From an uncultured Bacteroidales bacterium (GTDB taxonomy: Bacteria > Bacteroidota > Bacteroidia > Bacteroidales > Bacteroidaceae), in NCBI GenBank assembly GCA_937995875.1, contig CALKIW010000050.1, positions 1-15,381 of the forward strand: a stretch of 15,381 bases of DNA, given 5' to 3'. Under the pieces are notes generated by a model. It did not search any database. It was not told where the DNA came from and was given only the letters and a program-made list of their open reading frames with translations. How positions within the stretch are numbered: position 1 is the stretch's first letter; each line of letters begins with the position of its first letter. Positions 1 through 6,466 of the stretch are shown here, piece after piece. The translations under genes were made by a program, and so were the position numbers.

Positions 1-168
1 AATTATGAATTGTGAATTACCAACGCGCGAGCCCAATTATGAATTATGAATTATGCATTATGAATTATGAATTACCACCGCGTGAGCCCAATTATGAATT
101 ATGAATTATGAATTACCACCGCGTGAGCCCAATTATGAATTATGAATTATGAATTTTGAATTGTTAAG
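1..168. repeat. AT-rich nested tandem repeat
   Basis: The array consists of a 7-bp motif (AATTATG) repeated 2-6 times per block. Each of the first three blocks (1-34, 35-89, 90-130) ends in a conserved GC-rich spacer that reads ACCACCGCGTGAGCCC, with two or three base changes in the first block. A fourth block (131-168) has the heptamers but degenerates into AATTTTGAATTGTTAAG instead of ending in the spacer. Block length varies because the heptamer number varies, as expected from replication slippage. No coding frame runs through it. The array begins at the window edge, so its full extent is unknown. Confidence 0.9.
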
Positions 169-642
169 ATAACTTCACCAAAAACCTGCACGATATTTCT
201 TCTCTTTTAGAAAAATTTGGGGTGTTTGGGAGGGAGTGAAAATGTGATTTTTACGGCAGTAGGGTAGCATTTGTTTTGCCGTTGCTACCTAACGGCTGTG
301 CGTGGAAGCCTCAATGGCGATGCGGTTGAGGCTCAAAGTGCTCGCGATAACATAGTAATCGAGATGCCGTTAGGCTTTAGTGGCGGCACCTTTTTCTCGT
401 TTCAAATGGGAGAAAATGTTTTGAAGCGTGTAACGTCTTGTTATGCTGAGAGTTGCGCAAGTGTGTGAATCCTTGCCGTATTCTGCGAAAAAACTTTTTT
501 GTTTTCAAATAAACGATACAGAAACAGCCTTTTGTCGTGTTATTTCAAGTGTTTATCCGTGTAAATTCTCATTCCAATTTACGAGGACTTGCCATGTCCG
601 GCTCCGGAGGCTTGGGGAAGTATGGTGATTCGTTCCATAGAT
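169..642. other. Gene-poor intergenic stretch with hairpins
   Basis: I find no convincing gene here. The open frames are short (61-89 codons), overlap each other, and match no family I recognise. Inverted repeats are visible: GCCGTT at 278-283 with AACGGC at 291-296; GCCTCAA at 308-314 with TTGAGGC at 326-332; and GGTAGCA at 263-269 with TGCTACC at 283-289, which would compete with the first pair at base 283. These could be part of a transcribed structured RNA or a degraded repeat element. No promoter or terminator pins this down. Confidence 0.5.
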
Positions 643-669
643 TAAGAAAGCCTCTTTCATGCTTTCTTA
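643..669. terminator. Hairpin after the Nudix gene (weak terminator candidate)
   Basis: TAAGAAAGC (643-651) and GCTTTCTTA (661-669) form a perfect 9-bp stem with a 9-base loop, about 30 bp beyond the stop codon of the minus-strand Nudix gene. It lacks a good T tract on the minus strand, so termination here is only a suggestion. Confidence 0.35.
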
Positions 670-700
670 CCTGTCTCAGAACTTGTGAATGGCCGTTGCG

Positions 701-1234
701 TTACAGCGTATGCCGGGCGTTGCGGTCGATGAATTCGGTAAGTCCGTGCCTGATAGACCGAAGCCCGAACTGCTCGGTATGGATGTCGTCGAGTGCAATC
801 CATTGATAGGCTGAAGCGTCGTCGAGAGCTTTCACATGAGAGGTGTCTTCTACATGGCATAGGAAGAAAGCATCGAGCGTCTTGACTTCAAATCCCGCGT
901 AACGATACACATTCGGAAAGCTGAACAGATATTCCGTGTGGGTGACCTCTAAAGTCGTTTCCTCCTTCACTTCCCTGATGACACCCTCTTCGGCTGTTTC
1001 TCCGATGTTGGCAAAACCGCCGGGCAGGTCGAGCATTCCTTTTCCGGGATTTTCCTTTCGGGTCAGTACCAACAACTTGTTCTTTTCGTTGAGAATCAGG
1101 GCCACATTGGCTGCACTGGGATTCAGATAATATTCAAATCCGCAGTTCCTGCATTTCTTGCTTTTGCCGTCGTTCACCTCGAAGTGCTTACTTCCGCAGG
1201 CGGGACAAAAATTGAATTTTTCCAGTGGATGCAT
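701..1234 (-). CDS. Zinc-ribbon Nudix hydrolase
   Basis: Predicted cytosolic Nudix hydrolase of 177 residues, which would cleave a nucleoside diphosphate linked to another moiety. The substrate cannot be read from the sequence. The N-terminus carries a four-cysteine zinc ribbon (C10, C13, C28, C31), as in the NADH-pyrophosphatase-like branch. The Nudix box lies at about residues 73-95: G73, E79 and the REVKEE core at 87-92 fit GX5EX7REUXEEXGU, but the glycine near the end is threonine (T94). I chose the ATG at 1234 because MHPLEKF directly precedes the zinc ribbon, as I remember for Bacteroidales relatives. In-frame ATGs at 1258 and 1285 would add 8 or 17 residues. It lies 145 bp downstream of the lipoprotein gene on the same strand, with a hairpin between, so it may be a separate unit. 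Confidence 0.88.
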   Translation of the reverse strand: MHPLEKFNFCPACGSKHFEVNDGKSKKCRNCGFEYYLNPSAANVALILNEKNKLLVLTRKENPGKGMLDLPGGFANIGETAEEGVIREVKEETTLEVTHTEYLFSFPNVYRYAGFEVKTLDAFFLCHVEDTSHVKALDDASAYQWIALDDIHTEQFGLRSIRHGLTEFIDRNARHTL

Positions 1235-1340
1235 AGTCTTGTGTAATTGATGAGTCATGGACGTTGAACAAACGACTGCCCCCATGAGGTATAGTAAAAC
1301 TTAGTTGAGCAGTGATGTCTGCCTGTAGGTTTGTTTGGGC

Positions 1341-1368
1341 AGCCCCTCTCTCGGTTGGAGAGAGGGCT
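1341..1368. terminator. GC-rich inverted repeat after the lipoprotein gene
   Basis: AGCCC-C-TCTCTC (1341-1352) pairs with GAGAGAGGGCT (1358-1368), giving 11 pairs with a single bulged C and a 5-base loop. It starts 12 bp past the stop codon of the minus-strand lipoprotein gene. There is no T run after it on the minus strand. It could be a factor-assisted terminator, an mRNA-stabilising hairpin or a dispersed intergenic repeat. Confidence 0.5.
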
Positions 1369-1379
1369 GGTGCTGAAGG

Positions 1380-2549
1380 CTACAGCATGGACTTGATCTC
1401 CGCGTCGATGTCCTTGATTTGCACATCGCGCTTTTGCAGCACATTGTTCTTGTCGATGAGGAAGAATGTTGGAATGTTTTGCACGTTGTAGAGGGTCGCA
1501 CTTTCTGATGCCGACGCGCCCTCGTCGTGGACGCAGACCCAAGGCAGGGCAGCAACTTTCTCCTTCCAGAAGTGCTCGTCAGGGTCCAGACTTACCTGAT
1601 AAATCTCGAATCCCTGTGCGTGGTATTTGTTGTAGAGCTCTCGCATCTGCATGATTCGGGCCGTGCTGGACTCGGTCGCAAACACATGGAAGTCGAGCAT
1701 CACGACTTTGCCTTTCAGTTCGGTGAGCTTGCGCGTAACCCCCTTGTTGTCGGGCAGGGCAATCTCTATCACCCCTGCGTCCGACACTCTGCTCGCATCG
1801 ATGGTCCGGGCATTCTGCGCCCTTATGATGCGCAGGTTCTTCATGCCTTCAAGGGCGATGTTGTGCAGGTTCTGTCCACGCTCGGTGCCGGGGTAAAAGG
1901 TGTCCCAACTTGTGGCAACGGCGGCAAACACTTGGACGTCTTCCTTCATGCTGCGAGGGTCGAAAATCAGCATCGGACGGTTGTTCACAACGAAGGTCTG
2001 GAACAGGGCGAAATAAGAATATGCCTTGTTCGGCGCCTTGAAGATATAGTCGTGCTTCACCTTGTCCTTGTAGGCGGCCAGCACGGTCTGTATGCTGTCG
2101 GCTTCGAGGGCATACGGCACGTTAGGATTTTGGGTGATGCCATTTACCCGACTTTGCAGTTCCATCTGCAGCAAGGCCAGCTCCTTGATTTTGTTGCACT
2201 CCTCAGACCCGCTGATTTCGTATTGGGCCGACATGGTGGGATAGGAGGCCTTCACAGAGATGGTCTCGGTGGAGTCTACGCCAATGTTGATGATCTGGCG
2301 CGCGATGCGCAGGCGATAAAATTCCGGGTGCTTGGCAGCCTCGACCTCGAAGGCAAAGGCTCCGTCGGCCCCTAATTTCACGGAGTCTACGGTGACGGCA
2401 CCGTTGAGACTCATGTTCTCGAAATAAATAAGCGAATCTTTGGCATCGGAAATGTTACCGGTAAGATGTACTTTTTCTCCAGTGCAGGAGGTGATGAAAA
2501 GTGCAGTCAGTGCTATGGCTGAGCCTGCAAAGAGCTTGGATATTTTCAT
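1380..2549 (-). CDS. DUF4369/TlpA-like lipoprotein, thioredoxin fold without CXXC
   Basis: Predicted lipoprotein of 389 residues. The chosen ATG gives a classic lipoprotein signal: lysines at 2 and 5, a hydrophobic stretch, and a lipobox ITSC with acylated Cys22. The same frame runs open another 99 codons upstream, but that part is GC-rich leader with no protein character. Residues about 25-115 resemble the DUF4369 beta domain (GNISDAKDSLIYFENMSLNG). Residues about 265-389 resemble an AhpC/TSA-TlpA thioredoxin fold: GKVVMLDF at 280-287, EIYQVSLD at 315-322, and the cis-proline loop NIPTFFLID at 358-366. The position where WCxxC should sit reads ATESSTAR (291-298). The only cysteines in the whole protein are C22, C118 and C339, so it cannot act as a normal disulfide reductase. 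A structural or binding role at the envelope is the likelier reading. Transcription probably starts near 2838 from the box at 2844-2851. Confidence 0.88.
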   Translation of the reverse strand: MKISKLFAGSAIALTALFITSCTGEKVHLTGNISDAKDSLIYFENMSLNGAVTVDSVKLGADGAFAFEVEAAKHPEFYRLRIARQIINIGVDSTETISVKASYPTMSAQYEISGSEECNKIKELALLQMELQSRVNGITQNPNVPYALEADSIQTVLAAYKDKVKHDYIFKAPNKAYSYFALFQTFVVNNRPMLIFDPRSMKEDVQVFAAVATSWDTFYPGTERGQNLHNIALEGMKNLRIIRAQNARTIDASRVSDAGVIEIALPDNKGVTRKLTELKGKVVMLDFHVFATESSTARIMQMRELYNKYHAQGFEIYQVSLDPDEHFWKEKVAALPWVCVHDEGASASESATLYNVQNIPTFFLIDKNNVLQKRDVQIKDIDAEIKSML

Positions 2550-2838
2550 ATTGATATACTGATTTCTGAACTTTTGTAGCATAGTCTCGCAGCATCGAAA
2601 CCTCCGCACCTCTCCCAACCCTGCGCAACGTGGCGCGCGGCTGCTTGGGAGCTTCGGCCGGAGATGCGAAGCAGCAGAGAGTACGTCTTGAGAAATGTTC
2701 GTGCAAGCTGCTGTCGGGCTGGTAAAAGGCTTTGTTTCTGCTGCGCCTATATGCTGTTTGCCGAAACTCGGCGTAGCTGCGGTGGCATCATGATGCCGTG
2801 TTTTTCCGCAACCGATGCTTAGCGGCCGTTTGCTCTGC
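2550..2838 (-). promoter_or_regulatory. Long GC-rich 5' leader of the lipoprotein gene
   Basis: If transcription starts just past the -7 box at 2844-2851, the lipoprotein mRNA has an untranslated leader of about 285-290 bases, much more GC-rich than the flanking DNA on the pnp side. It can fold locally: a perfect 14-bp palindrome GGCATCATGATGCC (2784-2797), CCGA/TCGG around AAC (2761-2771), and GCTGCTT (2640-2646) with AAGCAGC (2669-2675), the last competing with GCTTCG/CGAAGC inside it. I recognise no known riboswitch. Alternatives are degenerated repeat DNA or a small RNA read from this promoter. Confidence 0.45.
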
Positions 2839-2843
2839 ACCTG

Positions 2844-2875
2844 CAAAGTTAATGGCTAAAGGCCAAAAAAACAAA
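2844..2875 (-). promoter_or_regulatory. Bacteroidales-type promoter for the lipoprotein gene
   Basis: On the minus strand the -7 box TAACTTTG (2844-2851) matches TAnnTTTG exactly. A TTTG -33 box lies at 2872-2875 with a 20-bp spacer, which fits the known Bacteroides sigma-factor consensus. It points toward the gene starting at 2549. Confidence 0.7.
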
Positions 2876-2915
2876 AAATAACACCCTTTTCTTCTTCTTT
2901 TTCGTATTAAATAGG

Positions 2916-2923
2916 TAACTTTG
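2916..2923 (+). promoter_or_regulatory. -7 promoter box for pnp
   Basis: TAACTTTG matches the TAnnTTTG consensus and lies 56 bp before the pnp start codon. The -33 region is only a T-rich stretch (about 2892-2902) without a clean TTTG. The leader between the box and the ATG is very AT-rich, typical of well-translated Bacteroidales genes. It is back to back with the lipoprotein promoter, so the two genes may share control DNA. Confidence 0.65.
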
Positions 2924-2979
2924 TCGCATTATATATTTTTAGATGTAAGTCAAAACAATAAGATTTTTTAAATTTTTAG

Positions 2980-5235
2980 ATGAACGTAATTACAAAAACC
3001 GTTCAGTTGCCAGATGGCAGAACCATCTCAATTGAAACTGGAAAGGTTGCGAAGCAGGCCGACGGTGCTGCAGTCCTTCGTTTAGGAAACACCGTATTGC
3101 TGGCCACTGTTTGTGCAGCCAAAGAGGCAGTTCCAGGTACAGATTTTATGCCTTTGCAGGTTGATTATCGTGAGCAGTATAGTGCTGCAGGTCGTTTCCC
3201 CGGAGGATTCATCAAGCGCGAAGGCAAGCCTAATGATGACGAAATTCTCGTTTCACGTCTTGTAGACCGTGCGCTTCGTCCACTTTTCCCATCAGATTAT
3301 CACTGTGAAGTTTATGTGCAAGTTATGTTGCTCTCCGCCGATGGCGTAGACCAGCCCGATGCCTTGGCAGGATTTGCCGCATCTGCTGCAATGGCTTGTT
3401 CGGATATTCCTTTCGATTATACGATTTCAGAAGTTCGCGTTGCACGCGTGAACGGTGAGTATGTTGTCAATCCCACTTTCGAGCAGATGAAAGATGCCGA
3501 CATGGACCTCATGGTAGGTGCTACGAAAGACAATATCATGATGGTTGAGGGTGAGATGAAAGAAGTGCAGGAGAGCGATCTCATCGCTGCTCTGAAAGTG
3601 GCTCACGAGGCCATCAAGCCCATGTGTGAATTGCAGGACGAACTTGCTAAGGAGCTGGGAACAGACACCAAGCGCGAGTATGATGACGAGCAGAACGACG
3701 AAGACCTGCGCCAGCAGATTAAGGATGAACTGTATCAGTCTGTCTACGACGTCAATCGTCAGGCTTTGGAAAAGCATGCACGTCATGAGGCTTTCGACAA
3801 GATAATTGCCGATTTCATCGAGAAATACGATGCTGCTCACACCGATTTAACCGAAGAAGAACTTGAGGAAAAGCACGCTGAGGCTGCCCGCTATTATGAG
3901 GACGTGATGCGCGATGCCATGCGTCGTTGCATTCTCGACGAGGGGTTGCGTCTCGATGGTCGTGCAACGACCGACATTCGCCCCATCTGGTGCGAGGTGT
4001 CTTCGCTGCCCATGCCTCACGGAAGTGCCATCTTCCAGCGTGGTGAGACCATGAGCCTTTCCACCTGTACATTGGGTACGAAATTGGATGAGAAACTGGT
4101 TGACGACGTATTGACACGCGGCTACCAGCGCTTCCTCCTCCACTACAACTTCCCTCCATTCTCTACCGGCGAGGCTAAGGCACAACGTGGCGTTGGCCGA
4201 CGTGAGATAGGTCACGGCCATTTGGCATGGCGTGGCATCAAGGATCAGATACCGGAGGACTTCCCCTACACCGTTCGTTTGGTGAGCCAGATACTCGAAT
4301 CCAACGGGTCTTCGTCTATGGCAACCGTGTGTGCCGGTACGTTGGCACTGATGGATGCCGGTGTTCCCATGAAGAAACCGGTTTCGGGTATTGCTATGGG
4401 ACTGATCAAGAATCCGGGAGAAGACAAATATGCCATCCTGAGCGATATTCTCGGCGATGAGGACCACTTGGGCGATATGGACTTCAAGACCACCGGTACA
4501 AAGGATGGTCTGACCGCAACCCAGATGGACATAAAGTGCGACGGATTGTCGTTCGAGATTTTGGAGAAGGCATTGATGCAGGCTAAGGCCGGTCGTGAAC
4601 ACATCATGAACGAGATGATGAAGACCATGTCGGAGCCGCGCAAGGAACTGAAACCGCAGGTACCGCGTATTATTGCTATCGAGATTCCTAAGGAATTCAT
4701 CGGTGCGGTGATAGGTCCCGGTGGTAAGATTATCCAGCAGATGCAGGAAGATACCGGTGCTACCATCACCATCGACGAGGCCGACGGAGTGGGCAAAGTA
4801 CAGGTTTCTGCTCCCAATAAGGAAAGCATTGATGCCGCATTGAACAAAATCAAGGCCATCGTGGCTTTGCCGGAGATAGGCGAGGTCTACGAAGGTACGG
4901 TGAAGAGCATCATGCCCTATGGTTGTTTCGTAGAGATTCTTCCGGGCAAGGAGGGTTTGCTCCACATCTCGGAAATCGAGTGGAAACGTCTCGAATCGGT
5001 CGAAGATGCCGGTATCAGCGAGGGAGACCCAATCAAGGTTAAACTGCTCGACATAGATGCCAAGACCGGCAAGTACAAGTTGTCTCGCCGTGTGTTGCTC
5101 GAAAAGCCGGAGGGCTATGTAGAGCGTGAGCGTCGCCCGCGTCGCGACAACGGCGACCGTCGTCCACGCCGCGATTATAACAATGGTGGCGATCGTCGTC
5201 GCTTCGAGCACAATCATAACAACAATGTAGACTAA
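2980..5235 (+). CDS. pnp: Polyribonucleotide nucleotidyltransferase (PNPase)
   Basis: This 751-residue protein is a full-length PNPase: a cytosolic trimeric 3'-5' exoribonuclease that uses phosphate to degrade RNA and can add tails in reverse. Order of domains: first RNase PH core about 12-145 with the GRFPGGFIKREGKP loop (71-84); all-helical linker about 150-310; second, catalytic RNase PH core about 325-560 with ESNGSSSMATV (440-450) for phosphate binding and LGDEDHLGDMDFK (491-503), in which D493 and D499 match the catalytic aspartates; KH domain about 562-625 with VIGPGGKIIQ (577-586); S1 domain about 633-705. The ATG gives the expected N-terminus. The last ~40 residues form a basic Arg/Asn/Asp-rich tail (RERRPRRD, RRPRRDYNN) that looks disordered. 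It is a single-gene unit: its own promoter upstream and a strong terminator 24 bp downstream. Confidence 0.98.
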   Translation: MNVITKTVQLPDGRTISIETGKVAKQADGAAVLRLGNTVLLATVCAAKEAVPGTDFMPLQVDYREQYSAAGRFPGGFIKREGKPNDDEILVSRLVDRALRPLFPSDYHCEVYVQVMLLSADGVDQPDALAGFAASAAMACSDIPFDYTISEVRVARVNGEYVVNPTFEQMKDADMDLMVGATKDNIMMVEGEMKEVQESDLIAALKVAHEAIKPMCELQDELAKELGTDTKREYDDEQNDEDLRQQIKDELYQSVYDVNRQALEKHARHEAFDKIIADFIEKYDAAHTDLTEEELEEKHAEAARYYEDVMRDAMRRCILDEGLRLDGRATTDIRPIWCEVSSLPMPHGSAIFQRGETMSLSTCTLGTKLDEKLVDDVLTRGYQRFLLHYNFPPFSTGEAKAQRGVGRREIGHGHLAWRGIKDQIPEDFPYTVRLVSQILESNGSSSMATVCAGTLALMDAGVPMKKPVSGIAMGLIKNPGEDKYAILSDILGDEDHLGDMDFKTTGTKDGLTATQMDIKCDGLSFEILEKALMQAKAGREHIMNEMMKTMSEPRKELKPQVPRIIAIEIPKEFIGAVIGPGGKIIQQMQEDTGATITIDEADGVGKVQVSAPNKESIDAALNKIKAIVALPEIGEVYEGTVKSIMPYGCFVEILPGKEGLLHISEIEWKRLESVEDAGISEGDPIKVKLLDIDAKTGKYKLSRRVLLEKPEGYVERERRPRRDNGDRRPRRDYNNGGDRRRFEHNHNNNVD

Positions 5236-5256
5236 TACATTGTCGAAATACATGCT

Positions 5257-5294
5257 AAGGCCCCGCAATGTCCATGACGTTGCGGGGCTTTTTT
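5257..5294 (+). terminator. Rho-independent terminator of pnp
   Basis: GCCCCGCAA (5260-5268) and TTGCGGGGC (5280-5288) make a perfect 9-bp GC-rich stem with an 11-base loop, extended by A-T/G-T pairs and followed by six T (5289-5294). It is oriented to end pnp transcription. On the other strand the T tract is poor, so it may be less effective for the convergent transporter gene. Confidence 0.92.
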
Positions 5295-5390
5295 GCTGGC
5301 ATGACCAATCTGCGTATGCGCTTGTTGTCCAAAGTTTTTAAAGCGTTGGATGCTCGCCAGTTCGATGAGCGTATCGGGTAGGTCTGAAAT

Positions 5391-6275
5391 CTATTTCCGA
5401 CTGACCAGACGGGCACTCAACAGCACCAAGACCAGAGCCACAGGCTTGTCCCATGTGAGCAGATCCTGACCTATTGCAATGGCGACCAGTGAGGCCACAA
5501 TGGGTTGGAGGTTGGTATAAACGCTCACGGTTGTGGCTTCCAGGTATCGCATGGCAAAGGGAATGGCGAAATAACCGGCTACTGTCGCAAAAACAATGAT
5601 GAACCCCATCTCCAACACACCGCTCCATGCCCAGGCGGCACCGTAGAGTGGAGCCGCCTGCAAATCACTCCACGAAAAGGGCAGTACGGCGACAGTCGAT
5701 ACTAAGAAAATCCACTTCATCTGTGTAACAGCCGTGTATTTGACCGACACTTTGCGTGTGATAATCAGATAGATGGCCCATGTGAGCAGGCTGAGGATAG
5801 CGAGCCCTATGCCTAAGAGGTCGTTGCTGCCGCTTCCACCCTGCCATCCCATGAACACCATGAGCATGGCGCCGACAATACCGATGAAGACTCCCACAAT
5901 GCCTTTTCTCGTCATTTTTTCACCAATAAAGAGCGCAGCGCAACCCATAGTGGCGACCGGCGTGAGCGTGGCGATGAGACTGAAATATACGGGACTGGTG
6001 AAGTTGAGGGCCCAAGCCGTAAGCGTTTGTGAAATGACAAAGCCTAAAAGACCACCTATCATGATGACGGCGAGGTCGCGCCGTTCCACACGTTCCTTAG
6101 GGAGAAACAGCGAGATGACCCAAAAGATGACGGCGGCACCGATGCAGCGCGAAGCCATATAAGCCATCGGCGACACCCAGGTGTCCAGCAGAAGTTTGGT
6201 CACGGGGATTCCAAGTCCGAAAATCACGTTGGCCAACAGTACGGCGGTGTGGCCTTGAATTTTTGTTCTTTCCAT
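5391..6275 (-). CDS. EamA-family (drug/metabolite transporter superfamily) permease
   Basis: Inner-membrane protein of 294 residues with about ten hydrophobic segments and almost no long loops, in two homologous halves (about 9-142 and 152-290). This is the typical 5+5 EamA/RhaT layout. Typical pieces are the N-terminal VIFGLGIPVTKLLL with proline, SPVYFSLIATLTPVATM before a helix end carrying GEKMTRKG (118-125), and in the second half EATTVSVYTNLQPIVASLVA (246-265), the usual signature region. Family members export or import small metabolites; the substrate cannot be told. The ATG at 6275 is preferred over an in-frame TTG at 6287 that adds four residues. It converges with pnp and is divergent from pncB. 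Confidence 0.93.
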   Translation of the reverse strand: MERTKIQGHTAVLLANVIFGLGIPVTKLLLDTWVSPMAYMASRCIGAAVIFWVISLFLPKERVERRDLAVIMIGGLLGFVISQTLTAWALNFTSPVYFSLIATLTPVATMGCAALFIGEKMTRKGIVGVFIGIVGAMLMVFMGWQGGSGSNDLLGIGLAILSLLTWAIYLIITRKVSVKYTAVTQMKWIFLVSTVAVLPFSWSDLQAAPLYGAAWAWSGVLEMGFIIVFATVAGYFAIPFAMRYLEATTVSVYTNLQPIVASLVAIAIGQDLLTWDKPVALVLVLLSARLVSRK

Positions 6276-6284
6276 AACGGGGGA

Positions 6285-6292
6285 CAAAGGTA
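6285..6292 (-). promoter_or_regulatory. -7 promoter box for the EamA transporter
   Basis: On the minus strand the sequence is TACCTTTG, an exact TAnnTTTG match, ending only about 9 bp before the ATG at 6275. No clean -33 TTTG is seen at the right distance. If used, the mRNA would have a leader of only a few bases. Confidence 0.5.
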
Positions 6293-6429
6293 ACCAATAT
6301 TTGGTAGTAATGAAGCCTTGTTCCCCAATATTGTTCTATATACTTATGCGTTGTGCGTTATGTGAGTCTTCCCTAATCCTACATCAGAACATTCTTGGTC
6401 GAAATGGCATCAAATTCATAAGTTTTATG

Positions 6430-6437
6430 TAAGTTTG
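6430..6437 (+). promoter_or_regulatory. -7 promoter box for pncB
   Basis: TAAGTTTG matches TAnnTTTG and lies 29 bp before the pncB ATG at 6467, with an AT-rich leader between. A -33 TTTG at normal spacing is not obvious, so this rests on the -7 match and position. Confidence 0.55.
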
Positions 6438-6466
6438 CAATTATCAACTATTTTATATGATGAATA

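Noticed and set aside
1..168. CRISPR array
   Set aside because: Repeat units contain an internal heptamer array and vary in length by whole heptamers; there are no unique spacers and no cas genes.
271..806. Small open frames of 61-89 codons on the plus strand
   Set aside because: They overlap each other and, at the right end, the real Nudix gene; I recognise no family and see no start signal, though one small gene cannot be fully excluded.
1527..2375. 282-codon open frame opposite the lipoprotein gene
   Set aside because: It is a shadow of the minus-strand coding sequence, with no recognisable domains.
2550..2846. N-terminal 99-codon extension of the lipoprotein
   Set aside because: It would bury the signal peptide and lipobox inside the protein, and it spans the leader and the promoter box.
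3847..5268. Long 473-codon open frame antisense to pnp
   Set aside because: It lies opposite an unmistakable full-length PNPase and its translation shows no family motif; it mirrors codon bias on the other strand.
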